Below are positions 17,201 to 24,986 of a DNA stretch of 64,000 nt, one piece after another. The position numbers and the translations under genes are program-made. Each line of letters opens with the position of its first letter. The first letter of the stretch is position 1. This stretch comes from Cohnella luojiensis (GTDB lineage: Bacteria; Bacillota; Bacilli; Paenibacillales; Paenibacillaceae): positions 1 to 64,000 of the forward strand of contig NZ_SOMN01000014.1 of assembly GCF_004564235.1 (NCBI RefSeq), written 5' to 3'. The notes beneath the pieces were generated by a model. That model ran no database searches, had not been told where the DNA came from, and was given only the letters and a program-made list of their open reading frames with translations.

Positions 17201-17470
17201 TCTCTCCCTTAATAAATCGATCATATATTTGAAATATTCGACATGTCCGCCTTGATAGGAAGAAACGGCGATGCCCTGCACGTCTTCTTGGATGGCGGCT
17301 TGAACGACTTCATCCACCGAACGGTTATGTCCGAGATGAACGACTTCCGCCCCGCTTGCCTGAAGGATCCGCCGCATAATGTTGATCGAGACGTCGTGTC
17401 CGTCGAACAAGGCGGATGCGGTGATGAACCTCACTTTGTGCTTCGAACGCGCCTTCGTATCCGTTCCCAC
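14246..17470 (-). CDS. icmF: fused isobutyryl-CoA mutase IcmF (B12-dependent) with built-in G-protein chaperone
   Basis: A 1074-residue fusion. The order is: B12-binding domain (residues 12-145, with cobalt-ligand His25 in FDGHDVSIN), a MeaI-like GTPase chaperone (P-loop GTGGAGKS at 196-203, then [20 protein letters not shown]) and the mutase catalytic barrel ([37 protein letters not shown]). This is the IcmF arrangement, which interconverts isobutyryl-CoA and n-butyryl-CoA; some members also act on isovaleryl/pivalyl-CoA. Classical methylmalonyl-CoA mutase has a different domain order. Start is GTG with a weak GGGGG site. It sits between acyl-CoA dehydrogenase and BCKDH genes, linking valine breakdown to butyryl-CoA. 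Confidence 0.94.
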   Translation of the reverse strand: MGTDTKARSKHKVRFITASALFDGHDVSINIMRRILQASGAEVVHLGHNRSVDEVVQAAIQEDVQGIAVSSYQGGHVEYFKYMIDLLRERGASDIRVYGGGGGVILPSEIALLQNYGVARIFSPEDGRELGLQGMIDAMMQECDFSTVSGFVPDSNTAIRKEQRYIAQCITVAENTGQNLFAESDTADCPVIGLTGTGGAGKSTLADEWVRRFLRHYPNKTMAILSVDPTKKRTGGALLGDRMRMNAVHSGRVYMRSLATRGSGHELSNAISHAIAVLKAAGFDLILVETSGIGQGDHRITEIADLSVYVMTSEFGAPTQLEKIDMIDYADLIAINKFERRGSEDALRDVKKQVQRNRGLLDVPFETMPVYGTMASQFNDAGVNALFAALIEIMNRKLSLQWPLPDYSSVLSSNIHVIIPIDRTRYLGEIAHTARSYRSFVESEAELASSCYRIEGTIQALRREQGAVESLSALERLKEMYENHMQKTTRDLLARWPELLRSYTGNTFVSRVRDKEVVTELTTRSLSGLDIPKVSLPKFRDWGDLVRWMYRENVPGEFPYTAGVFPFKRKEEDPKRQFAGEGTPERTNLRFHYLSQNDQAKRLSTAFDSVTLYGENPDERPDIYGKIGESGVSICTLDDMKKLYAGFDLCHSMTSVSMTINGPAPVLLAMYMNTAIEFQMKRFSQEQKRTPAPEEAERVRRETLGTVRGTVQADILKEDQGQNTCIFSTEFALRMMGDIQQYFIDHDVRNYYSVSISGYHIAEAGANPISQLAFTLANGFTYVEYYLSRGMNIDEFAPNLSFFFSNGLDPEYTVIGRVARRIWATVMKLKYKANERSQKLKYHIQTSGRSLHAQEIDFNDIRTTLQALMAILDNCNSLHTNSYDEAITTPTEESVRRAMAIQLIITKELGLATSENMLQGSFAIDELTDLVEEAVLQELERISDRGGVLGAMESQYQRGKIQDESMLYETKKHSGELPIIGVNTFRNPNRPTGDELNIPLARSTLQEKEQQLTNLRDFHRRNQTVAPAALARLQQIALEGGNIFAELMETVKVASLGQITHALYEVGGQYRRNM

Positions 17471-17487
17471 GGAAGCCCCCGCCTTTC

Positions 17488-18630
17488 TCAGTCTGCCAGC
17501 AGCATTCGAGAAATGATAAGACGCTGGATTTCGTTCGTCCCTTCGTAGATCTGCGTGATTTTGGCATCCCGCATATAACGTTCAACCGGGAAATCCTTCG
17601 TATAGCCGTATCCTCCGAAAATTTGCACGGCTTCCACCGTCACCTCCATCGCGGTATCCCCGGCATAAAGCTTGGCAAAAGCCGATTCCTTGCCATAACT
17701 CAATCCTTGGCTTTCTCTCCAGGCTGCTTGATAGGTCAGCAGTCTTGCCGCTTCGATCTTGGTGGCCATATCGGCAATCTTGAAGGCAATCGCCTGCTGC
17801 TGAGCGATCGGCTTGCCGAACTGCTTGCGCGCTTTCGCATAAGCGATCGAGGCATCAAGCGCCCCTTGGGCAATCCCGACGGCTTGGGCCGCAATGCCGT
17901 TTCTACCTCCATCCAGCGTCATCATGGCGATTTTGAAGCCTTCTCCTTCCTTCCCGAGCAAATTGTCCGCAGGGATGCGGCATTCTTCGAAAATAATCTC
18001 CATCGTCGGAGACGAGCGAATGCCCATTTTTCTTTCCTTTTTGCCGAAGGAAAATCCCGGAGTCCCTTTTTCAACAATAAAAGCACTGCAGCCCTTTTGT
18101 TTTTGCTGCGGATCCGTCAATGCGAACACGACATAAATCTCCGCATCGCCCGCATTCGTAATAAAGACCTTGGAGCCGTTCAAAATATAGTGATCCCCGT
18201 CCCGTCTCGCCGTCGTTCTCATCGAGGCGGCATCGGAGCCGGACTGGCTTTCGGTCAAGCCGTAAGCCCCAAGCTTCTTCCCTTCTGCCATCGGACGCAA
18301 AAACCGTTGCTTCTGCTCCTCCGTGCCGAAATTATATATCGGCCACCCCGCGAGCGAGATGTGCGCCGATAACGTAACGCCCGTGGAAGCGCATACGCGC
18401 GACAATTCTTCAACGGCCAACACATAGGTCACATAGTCGGCCCCAAGCCCGCCGTAGAATTCGGGCCACGGTATGCCGGTCAATCCGAGCTCGCCCATTT
18501 TATCGAACAAGATCCGGTCAAAGCGTTCCTCCTCATCCCGGATTGCGGCGCTCGGCTCGATTTCGTGCCGAGCGAAATCGCGCACGACCGAACGAATCAT
18601 GGCCTGATCATCCGATAAAAAGAAGTCCAT
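17488..18630 (-). CDS. acyl-CoA dehydrogenase (short/branched chain type)
   Basis: A 380-residue FAD enzyme of the acyl-CoA dehydrogenase family: the N-terminal helical domain, [19 protein letters not shown] (flavin contact), [19 protein letters not shown], and the C-terminal block [24 protein letters not shown] segment with the catalytic Glu in QIYEGTNE. In this operon it probably oxidises butyryl-CoA, isobutyryl-CoA or methylbutyryl-CoA. It shares long stretches with the second dehydrogenase at 19823-20968, so the two are paralogues on either side of the citrate synthase gene. IcmF starts 17 bp downstream. Electron acceptor ETF is not encoded nearby. Confidence 0.92.
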   Translation of the reverse strand: MDFFLSDDQAMIRSVVRDFARHEIEPSAAIRDEEERFDRILFDKMGELGLTGIPWPEFYGGLGADYVTYVLAVEELSRVCASTGVTLSAHISLAGWPIYNFGTEEQKQRFLRPMAEGKKLGAYGLTESQSGSDAASMRTTARRDGDHYILNGSKVFITNAGDAEIYVVFALTDPQQKQKGCSAFIVEKGTPGFSFGKKERKMGIRSSPTMEIIFEECRIPADNLLGKEGEGFKIAMMTLDGGRNGIAAQAVGIAQGALDASIAYAKARKQFGKPIAQQQAIAFKIADMATKIEAARLLTYQAAWRESQGLSYGKESAFAKLYAGDTAMEVTVEAVQIFGGYGYTKDFPVERYMRDAKITQIYEGTNEIQRLIISRMLLAD

Positions 18631-18674
18631 TGTATATCTCCCTTCTTAACCTTTGCCGACCTTCCGTCGCGGGT

Positions 18675-19784
18675 TCATTTAATGGGAGGATGCAAATTCC
18701 GCGGACCAGTATAGTGAACGCGAGGCCTGAAAAGCCGGTTATTCCCGTGCTGTTCCATCACGTGCGCGCTTATTCCGATCGTACGTGCCGCTAGAAAGAC
18801 GGGCGTAAATAAATCGATCGGGATGCCCAGCAAATGAAAGACGGGAGCGGCGTAATAATCCAAGTTCGGATAGAGGTTTTTCTCCCGTTTCATCACTTGT
18901 TCTCCGGCCACGCATCGATCGTAGAGCTCCTGCGCGTTTTTCTCCGCCGCCAATTCAGCCAATGCCTCTTTCATGAGCAGAGCGCGCGGATCTGCCTTTC
19001 TCATGTATACCCGGTGTCCAAAGCCCATAATGCGTTCCTTTTGCGATAGCTTCTTAAGCATTAACCTTTCAAGATCAGCTTCCGTTTGCGCCTCCAGTAA
19101 CATGTACATGACCGCCTCGTTCGCACCGCCGTGCAAGGTACCTTTCAGCGAAGCAACGGCGCCGGTCAAAGCTCCGTAGAGATCGGACTGCGTGGAGGCG
19201 ATCACCCTGGCGGCGAACGTAGAGTTCGGTAATTCATGCTCGCTGTAAGCGATCAGGGATTGATCGAATACTTCTTCTTCCATGAGTGTCGGCACGTTCC
19301 CGGTAATCATATAAAGAAAATTAGATACGTAGGAGAGATCCTTGCGCGGTTCAATTAAGGGTTGGTTGTTGGTGGCCTGAAACCCGTTCGCCACGATTTG
19401 CGGCACTTTCGCCAGAAGGCGAATCGCTTTATGAGTATTGGCATCATTGGAACGATCGTCCAATTCTTCATCGTAACTCGCTATGGCCGATATACCCGTT
19501 CGGAGAACATCCATCATATTCGCTTGCTCGGGAAGCAACTGCAATATCGATTGAATATTCCGAGGCAATCCGTATTCCGATTTGATTTTTACTTCTAATA
19601 ATCGTCGTTCTTCCGGAGTCGGCAGCGCGCCATCCAGAAGCAGCCCCGCGATGTCCAAGTAAGTCGCATTGTTTGCTAGCTCGATCAAGTCATAACCGCG
19701 CAGTACGATTTCTTCCTTCTCGACATCCAGGTATGAAATGGCCGTCTCGTTCGCAATCACGTTCTCAAGTCCAGGTACGCTCAT
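18675..19784 (-). CDS. citrate synthase family protein, probably 2-methylcitrate synthase (MmgD/PrpC-like)
   Basis: The start at 19784 has GGGAGAGG about 6 bases upstream; the longer frame to 19826 overlaps the upstream stop. The 369-residue protein has citrate synthase motifs: LHGGANEAVMYML with the first catalytic His, MGFGHRVYMRKADPRA with the second His, and the C-terminal catalytic Asp region IPIDLFTPVF, then RPRVHYTG. The length and the GHRVY form match the short Gram-positive type II/methylcitrate group. Location with branched-chain acyl-CoA genes suggests condensation of propionyl-CoA with oxaloacetate, but sequence alone does not separate it from citrate synthase. Confidence 0.85.
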   Translation of the reverse strand: MSVPGLENVIANETAISYLDVEKEEIVLRGYDLIELANNATYLDIAGLLLDGALPTPEERRLLEVKIKSEYGLPRNIQSILQLLPEQANMMDVLRTGISAIASYDEELDDRSNDANTHKAIRLLAKVPQIVANGFQATNNQPLIEPRKDLSYVSNFLYMITGNVPTLMEEEVFDQSLIAYSEHELPNSTFAARVIASTQSDLYGALTGAVASLKGTLHGGANEAVMYMLLEAQTEADLERLMLKKLSQKERIMGFGHRVYMRKADPRALLMKEALAELAAEKNAQELYDRCVAGEQVMKREKNLYPNLDYYAAPVFHLLGIPIDLFTPVFLAARTIGISAHVMEQHGNNRLFRPRVHYTGPRNLHPPIK

Positions 19785-19822
19785 CCCGTTCCTCTCCCTT
19801 CCTCCGTTTCCACGCCATACTA

Positions 19823-20968
19823 TCAATCTGTCAAAACCATTCGGGAAATCACAAGACGCTGGATTTCGTTCGTGCCCTCGTAGATTTGCGTCACTTTCGC
19901 ATCGCGCATGCAGCGCTCAACCGAATAAGCTTTCGTATACCCGCATTCTCCGAAAATTTGCAAAGCTTCTATCGTAACTTGCACGGCTGTATCGCTGGAG
20001 AAAAGCTTGGCAAAAGCGGCTTCCTTGCCATAGGGCACCCCGATGCTTTCCCTCCAGGCCGCTTGATAAGTCAATAACCTGGCAGCTTCGATCTTGTTGG
20101 CCATATCGGCGATCTTGAATGCAATCGCTTGCCGAAGTCCGATTAGATTGCCGAACTCTTTGCGCTCTTTGGCAAAGGCAATCGTAGCATCCAGAGTGCC
20201 CTGCGCAATGCCGAGTGCTTGAGCGGCAATCCCGCTGCGTCCCCCATCAAGAGCCGACATCGCGATTTTGAAGCCTTCCCCCTCTTCCCCGAGCAGGTTT
20301 TCCTCCGAGACGCGGCAGTTGTCGAATATAAGCTCCAGGGTAGGCGATGCGCGAATGCCAAGCTTCTTTTCCTTTTTGCCGAATGCAAAGCCCTCCGTTC
20401 CTTTCTCGATAATAAACGCGCTGTATCCTTTGCCCCTTTGCTGGGTGTCGGTTATAGCGAAAACCAGGTAGATTTCCGCTTCTCCCCCATTCGTAACGAA
20501 TATTTTGTTGCCGTTCAAAATATACCAGCCACTGCCATCTCTAGTAGCCGTCGTTCTCATCGCCTTGGCATCTGAGCCCGAGCTGCTTTCGGTTAAGCTG
20601 TAGGCGCCAAGCTTCTTCCCTTGCGCGATTGGCTCCAAATACTTTTGTTTTTGCTCCTCCGTGCCATACGTATAGAGACACCATCCTACGAGAGAGGTAT
20701 GAACGGAAAGCATAACGCCGGTGGAAGCGCAAACCCGCGACAACTCTTCGACCGCCATGACATAAGAGACGTAATCGGCTCCAATCCCGCCGTATCGTTC
20801 GGGCCATGGTATTCCGGTCAGTCCAAGCTCCCCCATTCTGTCGAACAGACCGCGATCGAACCGTTCCTCCTCATCGCGCTGCTCGGCGGAAGGCCCTACT
20901 TCACGTTCCGCGAAATCCCGCGCCTTTGAACGAATCATCTTCTGTTGGTCTGATAAATCGAAGAACAT
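19823..20968 (-). CDS. acyl-CoA dehydrogenase, second paralogue
   Basis: The start at 20968 has GGAGG 7-8 bases upstream; the longer frame to 21004 lacks a site. The 381-residue protein has the full acyl-CoA dehydrogenase fold, with [35 protein letters not shown] and the catalytic [11 protein letters not shown]. Near the C-terminus the usual [17 protein letters not shown] reads [17 protein letters not shown], with Gly, Tyr and Asp/Pro changed relative to the neighbouring paralogue; this loop lies close to the flavin and subunit interface in the family. It is the first gene of the operon and is divergent from the SRPBCC gene. Confidence 0.91.
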   Translation of the reverse strand: MFFDLSDQQKMIRSKARDFAEREVGPSAEQRDEEERFDRGLFDRMGELGLTGIPWPERYGGIGADYVSYVMAVEELSRVCASTGVMLSVHTSLVGWCLYTYGTEEQKQKYLEPIAQGKKLGAYSLTESSSGSDAKAMRTTATRDGSGWYILNGNKIFVTNGGEAEIYLVFAITDTQQRGKGYSAFIIEKGTEGFAFGKKEKKLGIRASPTLELIFDNCRVSEENLLGEEGEGFKIAMSALDGGRSGIAAQALGIAQGTLDATIAFAKERKEFGNLIGLRQAIAFKIADMANKIEAARLLTYQAAWRESIGVPYGKEAAFAKLFSSDTAVQVTIEALQIFGECGYTKAYSVERCMRDAKVTQIYEGTNEIQRLVISRMVLTD

Positions 20969-21054
20969 GCGATTGCCTCCTTCGATCTCGTTGCCGGTAC
21001 TCAAGCAATTTTATGCTAATATAGAAGAAACCTTGCACGATAAAAGGAGAAATG

Positions 21055-21513
21055 ATGATGGCAACCTTGAATCATGTACCGATTGCAAAGGCAGAAATGC
21101 TTATTAGAAAACCTGTTAACGAGGTATTCGAGGCTTTTATCGACCCTGCAGTTACCACAAAATTCTGGTTCACCAAAAGCAGCGGAAAATTAGAAACGGG
21201 AAGACGCGTCCAATGGGAATGGGAGATGTATGGGGCTTCTACAGACGTTGATGTCATAGAAATCGAGGAAAATAAGCGAATCCTTATCGAATGGGGATCC
21301 ACGGTCGAGTGGATTTTTACTCCTAGAGCAGAGAACGAAACCTTCGTTACGATTACAAACTCAGGGTTTACGGGAGATGGGGATGACATCGTAAAGCAAG
21401 CCATAGATTCAACGGAAGGCTTCACGATTGTACTCTGCGGGCTTAAGGCTCTTCTTGAGTACAATATCGTCTTGAATCTCGTATCGGATAAGGCTCCTGA
21501 CGCCCACGTATAA
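21055..21513 (+). CDS. SRPBCC/AHSA1-type START-like domain protein
   Basis: Three ATGs follow each other at 21052, 21055 and 21058; AGGAG at 21045-21049 is best spaced for the second or third. The product of about 152 residues is one AHSA1-like SRPBCC domain: an opening MLIRKPVNEVFEAFIDPAVT, then TTKFWFTKSSG and the central GRRVQWEWEMYG, typical of the polyketide-cyclase/AHSA1 fold that encloses a hydrophobic ligand. The ligand is unknown. It is divergent from the acyl-CoA operon with an 85-bp gap and ends at a hairpin. Confidence 0.82.
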   Translation: MMATLNHVPIAKAEMLIRKPVNEVFEAFIDPAVTTKFWFTKSSGKLETGRRVQWEWEMYGASTDVDVIEIEENKRILIEWGSTVEWIFTPRAENETFVTITNSGFTGDGDDIVKQAIDSTEGFTIVLCGLKALLEYNIVLNLVSDKAPDAHV

Positions 21514-21527
21514 ATTTTCCGAAAAAA

Positions 21528-21546
21528 AGACCCGAATTCCGGGTCT
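21528..21546 (-). terminator. rho-independent terminator between convergent genes
   Basis: AGACCCG-AATTC-CGGGTCT is flanked on its left by seven A residues, giving a strong T-run on the minus strand, so it best serves the YheC/D-type gene. It may also stop the SRPBCC transcript less efficiently. Confidence 0.82.
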
Positions 21547-21564
21547 CTCTTACTTGACTCTTTA

Positions 21565-22302
21565 TCATCTTCCATATGCTCTCGCGTAACGTTTGATTTT
21601 ACGGAAAATGGTTGGATCCGGCAGTTTGCGAAAAATAAGATAACCCGGCTTCGTATTGACCTCAAGTATCCATGGCGTTAATGTACGATCCATTCCCACG
21701 TCGACACCGACTTCGCAAACTCCCGGAAATTTGCTGCGTGTCGCCTTTCCCACCCTCACGCCCAGCTTCTCGAGCGACTTGATCTTATTGTTTACGGCTT
21801 GTTTACTCATGAGATTACCTAATAAGCCCGTTACGGACATTGCATTGCCGCCGTTATAATAGTTGGTGATGATTTTACGCGGTGCTGCAATTCGTCCGAT
21901 GATTCCGGTTGTTTCCCAGGCTTTACTCGGATTTAATTGCGCCATGACGCGCAAATCGAATCGCCTGTCCTTGTATTTCAAGAGATGAATACCTCTTTGG
22001 ATCAAATAGCTTCTGCTTTTGGTTTCCTTCCGAAGAGCTGCAAACAGGAGATCAAAGGATGCAAACGTCCGTAGACGTTCACCAATCTGGAAGCTGTATT
22101 GTCCCTGCTTTCTTTCGATCCGCATAACGCCTCTCCCAAGAGACCCGTTGTCCGGCTTGACGTAGACCATTGCGAATTTCTCTAACATGTTTATTAGCTG
22201 ATTTCGATTAAATCGAACCGTTTTGGGAACGATGCTTCGAAATGATTGACTGTATAACAAGGCCTCCGTTTTTCTCCATTTACTGACCACATACTGAGGC
22301 AA
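21565..22302 (-). CDS. YheC/YheD family spore coat-associated ATP-grasp protein
   Basis: A 245-residue ATP-grasp protein of the YheC/D group found in endospore formers. Visible features are MVYVKPDNGSLGRGVMRIER (nucleotide loop), YLIQRGIHLLKYKDRRFDLR, then the metal-binding end PWILEVNTKPGY. The start is TTG with GGGAGGG 5 bases upstream. At 245 residues it is a short member, essentially the ATP-grasp domain. In Bacillus, YheC/YheD are associated with the coat, but their reaction is unknown. Monocistronic: terminators lie on both sides. Confidence 0.85.
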   Translation of the reverse strand: MPQYVVSKWRKTEALLYSQSFRSIVPKTVRFNRNQLINMLEKFAMVYVKPDNGSLGRGVMRIERKQGQYSFQIGERLRTFASFDLLFAALRKETKSRSYLIQRGIHLLKYKDRRFDLRVMAQLNPSKAWETTGIIGRIAAPRKIITNYYNGGNAMSVTGLLGNLMSKQAVNNKIKSLEKLGVRVGKATRSKFPGVCEVGVDVGMDRTLTPWILEVNTKPGYLIFRKLPDPTIFRKIKRYARAYGR

Positions 22303-22387
22303 ATCATACCCTCCCTTAACTCAAGATATAGTAATCCGCAGTGAATCCGCTGAGACACGTTTGACGCTGCGTCGGTCGCGAAAAACC

Positions 22388-22423
22388 AAAACCCCGCTTA
22401 GCCTAGTGGCTGATCGGGGTTTT
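22388..22423. terminator. rho-independent terminator
   Basis: AAAACCCCG and CGGGGTTTT form a 9-bp stem around an inner AGCC/GGCT element, with A/T tracts on both sides. On the minus strand it lies downstream of the YjcZ-type gene at 22501-22623. Confidence 0.82.
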
Positions 22424-22500
22424 AAGTGTGTACAAGATTCGCCATCTTATTAACGAATTAAAGGCGGAGGAATACAGGAGAAAAATGCGATTAATCCTTC

Positions 22501-22623
22501 TTAGTATCCGGCTCGCAGAATGATGACCAACAGAATGAAGAGAACTAGAGCGAAAGCAGCTGCTCCCATTCCACCGCCATAACCTGCACAAGAGACATTA
22601 ACACCGCCAACTGGATAACCCAT
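22501..22623 (-). CDS. YjcZ-type sporulation peptide 1 (40 residues)
   Basis: The 40 residues begin MGYPVGGVNVSCAGYGGGMG and end in one hydrophobic helix, AAAFALVLFILLVIILRAGY. A glycine-rich start, a single membrane helix and a short polar tail are the pattern of YjcZ-family sporulation proteins. The ribosome site is GGTGGTGAT just before the ATG. The last 22 residues are nearly identical to those of the divergent peptide at 22877-22996. Both carry Ser-Cys-Ala-Gly-Tyr. A CATANNNTA box lies upstream at 22666-22674. Function is unknown; coat localisation is likely by family. Confidence 0.85.
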   Translation of the reverse strand: MGYPVGGVNVSCAGYGGGMGAAAFALVLFILLVIILRAGY

Positions 22624-22665
22624 AGTATCACCACCAGTTTTTTATTGTGATGTTTATCACCCTGT

Positions 22666-22674
22666 TAGCTTATG
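22666..22674 (-). promoter_or_regulatory. sigma-K-like -10 box of peptide 1
   Basis: The minus strand reads CATAAGCTA, matching CATANNNTA. No AC pair occurs at the expected 16-17 bp upstream (one lies at 20). Downstream the leader contains GTGAT-AAAC-ATCAC (22647-22660), a small hairpin also present in the leader of the divergent gene. Confidence 0.5.
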
Positions 22675-22803
22675 AATGGTTAAACATAATGACTGTACAT
22701 TCGCACAGATCCATCATTAATCCGCGCATACCCAATAATTCCTTATCCAGCCGGATATGCTGTGCTTTCGCGGAGATTTGTTTGCTATAGGTGTTTGTAC
22801 TGT

Positions 22804-22830
22804 ACCGTATACTGATCTTTACATAAGTTA
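22804..22830 (+). promoter_or_regulatory. sigma-K-like promoter of peptide 2
   Basis: AC at 22804-22805, a 16-bp spacer and CATAAGTTA at 22822-22830 fit the sigma-K consensus (AC, 16-17 bp, CATANNNTA). The leader then has GTGAT-GAACT-ATCAC at 22836-22850, conserved with the divergent gene. Confidence 0.6.
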
Positions 22831-22876
22831 ACTGGGTGATGAACTATCACAAATAAACCATTCGGTGGTGATTTTT

Positions 22877-22996
22877 TTGAGCGGAGTTGTTGGCGGGTAT
22901 GGTGGCGGAAGCTGCGCCGGATACGGCATGCAAGCAGCTGCATTTGCACTTGTTCTCTTCATTCTCTTGGTAATAATCTTAAGAGCCGGTTACTAA
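22877..22996 (+). CDS. YjcZ-type sporulation peptide 2 (39 residues)
   Basis: The frame starts with TTG, preceded by GGTGGTGAT, the same ribosome site as its divergent partner. The product begins MSGVVGGYGGGSCAGYGMQA and continues with the hydrophobic AAFALVLFILLVIILRAGY. Single-helix, glycine-rich and very short, it fits the YjcZ family. It has a good sigma-K-like promoter, so expression late in the mother cell is expected. The shared C-terminal half and leader show that the divergent pair arose by duplication. A terminator follows at once. Confidence 0.85.
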   Translation: MSGVVGGYGGGSCAGYGMQAAAFALVLFILLVIILRAGY

Positions 22997-23009
22997 TAAA
23001 ATAAGATTC

Positions 23010-23044
23010 AACCCGCGATATGCTAAACGAATCGCGGGTTTTTT
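23010..23044 (+). terminator. rho-independent terminator
   Basis: AACCCGCGAT and ATCGCGGGTT form a 10-bp stem with an 11-base loop and a TTTT tail, ending the peptide 2 transcript; it also lies immediately after the convergent TOMM gene. Confidence 0.88.
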
Positions 23045-24986
23045 AAAGAAAGGGGTGCGGATATGGATTTAGCTCTTGCAGTCTAAGCAAGTTCTTCGCA
23101 TAACCTAACGTTACCGGAACTTTCAACAACCTCTCCAATCCCGTTAAACGGACCAGGTGATGTCCGAAAGACATAGGCAACATTCCCGGGATCAGAACTT
23201 TTACGCAATATAGGCCGTTTCGTAAAGCTTCGGGAGCGGTCTGGTCTATCACGATGACGTCAAGATTTAATAGGCGGATTTTCTGAAGGACGTCCTTTAG
23301 TTCATTCGTCAGATCGGCATGCAGCGCTCTTGGTTGAAACTCCTCATCGAATGTTCTCATCCGACCATTTTGTTTTAACAGAAAATGAAGTCGTTCCTCC
23401 GTTTCGGGAAGGCTGTACAATAAGGAGTGGTCCTCCATCCGCCTTACCAGGTAAGGATCATCCAACATACCGTAATACTCGCCACTGTTCTCGTTCAACA
23501 TTTCTCCAAGATATATCACATTGCCCGCTACTTCTAATATCGCGCTTTTCGCGGCCCGTATCGGATCCAAGTGGGCTCCTCCCGCACAAATGAGATTCGC
23601 TCCCGTTTTCTCCTTGTTTTTCGCTATCGCCCAAACGCTTGGAATGCCGCTCTCCATCGTAGCGTTGAACAGATAGATATCATAGCCGGCAATGTCCTGC
23701 AAACGGTTTATCATGAGCAGCAATTCCTTGTCCCCGGATGAATAAGGATCAAGACGCGGGACGGGAAGCTGCGCATACCAGGTCAACAGAAACGAATCGC
23801 GCTCGACCACTTCCATAATGCCGTAGAAAATCGCTTCTTCCAAGCTCCCCCCCAATGCGCATCCATTCGATCCTTCCATGACAAAACCGTCTCCGAATCC
23901 CGAGCTATAATAAGCAAGCTGCTCAGGAACCAGAATCGGACGCTCTTGCTTAAATGTATATCCCCATACCCAGTTCATCGGGAGATCAGGGTCAAAGGGT
24001 TTGAACGGGAATTCAGCTTGCTCATACTGTTCTGCCGAGTACACTCCCACCTCCACAGGGTTGAGTGCCCGGTCAGTCAAGTTACGGTAAGCGTCATGAA
24101 TAACTGTTCTTTTGCTGCGCGGAAAGATTCCGCAATAGCGCTCCAAGCCTTCCAGAATGGCAGTTAGTTCACTTTGCGCATAAGAATGAGAGCGGCCTGC
24201 CGAAGTTTCATTCCCAATCGCCAATGGCAAATTTACGGCAACATTGGAGAATGGCGATAACAAATCAATCGTTGATTTATTGAATAAGCCTGTCCGTTCA
24301 TCTAAATAGTCTTTGATCACGATTTCCGCAAGGTCGTCCAACGGTTTGCAACGATAAGTCTCCATATTGATTTTATGGCTTGGCTGCAATGAAATTCTTG
24401 CATTATCCGGGCAATCATTGGGCAGATTTCCGCAAACCGGGCACGAGGGGTCTGGCAAAAACGGGTGAAGTGAACTCTTTAACGTATTTAAATCGACGAA
24501 GTACACTCTTCCTTCCGTTTGAGCAGGTTCGCCCTGTATAAATTTCCGCGCTTCCGCAGCGACCAAGCAGCTAGTCTGTAGTACTCCAATCCGTGAGGTC
24601 GAACGATCACTCGGAATTGCTCCGTGCAACAATAAATTCAATTGCAATTCCAGACTATTCTCTCGGTCATGTCCCGCCATAAAGCTCCTTAGATCCGCGC
24701 ACTGGGAACAGCCTGACTTTCCCGGTTGAACCAATGGCCCGATAATGCCCTCGTCATGCAATATAGAGCCTCTCAACCAGGGGATGCTGGCTAGCTGCAT
24801 CGCTTTTTCAGCGGTCTCATAATCGGAGGGGCGCCAATCATCGTGTAAGACCACGACCAATTTAGCCGATTCCGGGACGCCGAGCTTGAAATCAACCTGT
24901 CGATTGACTTTGTATTGTTCGGATAATTGATCGCTGACAAGTTGCGCTAACAGGCCTTTGCCAACAATCGCAACGATATCATTCAC
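23043..24986 (-). CDS. TOMM cyclodehydratase: leader-binding (cyclo_dehyd_2) plus YcaO domain
   Basis: A 647-residue fusion. The N-terminal third resembles the ThiF/E1-like leader-recognition module of azoline synthetases (NAD-fold start VAIVGKGLLAQLV, a zinc-type Cys pair at 93-96, CSQC, and a second pair, CPVC). The rest is a YcaO domain: EGLERYCG and LGGSLEEAIFYGIMEVVERD carry the Glu/Arg residues for ATP and Mg. It ends in NPYPHPFL, the proline-rich tail typical of TOMM YcaO enzymes. Such proteins convert Cys, Ser or Thr of a ribosomal peptide to azolines. No flavin dehydrogenase gene is near, so azoles may not form. It overlaps the next gene by 4 bp. Confidence 0.88.
   Translation of the reverse strand: MNDIVAIVGKGLLAQLVSDQLSEQYKVNRQVDFKLGVPESAKLVVVLHDDWRPSDYETAEKAMQLASIPWLRGSILHDEGIIGPLVQPGKSGCSQCADLRSFMAGHDRENSLELQLNLLLHGAIPSDRSTSRIGVLQTSCLVAAEARKFIQGEPAQTEGRVYFVDLNTLKSSLHPFLPDPSCPVCGNLPNDCPDNARISLQPSHKINMETYRCKPLDDLAEIVIKDYLDERTGLFNKSTIDLLSPFSNVAVNLPLAIGNETSAGRSHSYAQSELTAILEGLERYCGIFPRSKRTVIHDAYRNLTDRALNPVEVGVYSAEQYEQAEFPFKPFDPDLPMNWVWGYTFKQERPILVPEQLAYYSSGFGDGFVMEGSNGCALGGSLEEAIFYGIMEVVERDSFLLTWYAQLPVPRLDPYSSGDKELLLMINRLQDIAGYDIYLFNATMESGIPSVWAIAKNKEKTGANLICAGGAHLDPIRAAKSAILEVAGNVIYLGEMLNENSGEYYGMLDDPYLVRRMEDHSLLYSLPETEERLHFLLKQNGRMRTFDEEFQPRALHADLTNELKDVLQKIRLLNLDVIVIDQTAPEALRNGLYCVKVLIPGMLPMSFGHHLVRLTGLERLLKVPVTLGYAKNLLRLQELNPYPHPFL

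Noticed and set aside
10899..21000. Cobalamin riboswitch before the B12-dependent icmF operon
   Set aside because: Only 85 bp separate the first gene from the divergent SRPBCC gene, too short for a B12 riboswitch, and no B12-box-like motif is seen.
22403..22591. 62-codon minus-strand frame overlapping the YjcZ-type gene
   Set aside because: It is read out of frame with the clear 40-residue YjcZ-type peptide, has a Ser/Arg-rich composition and no ribosome site.
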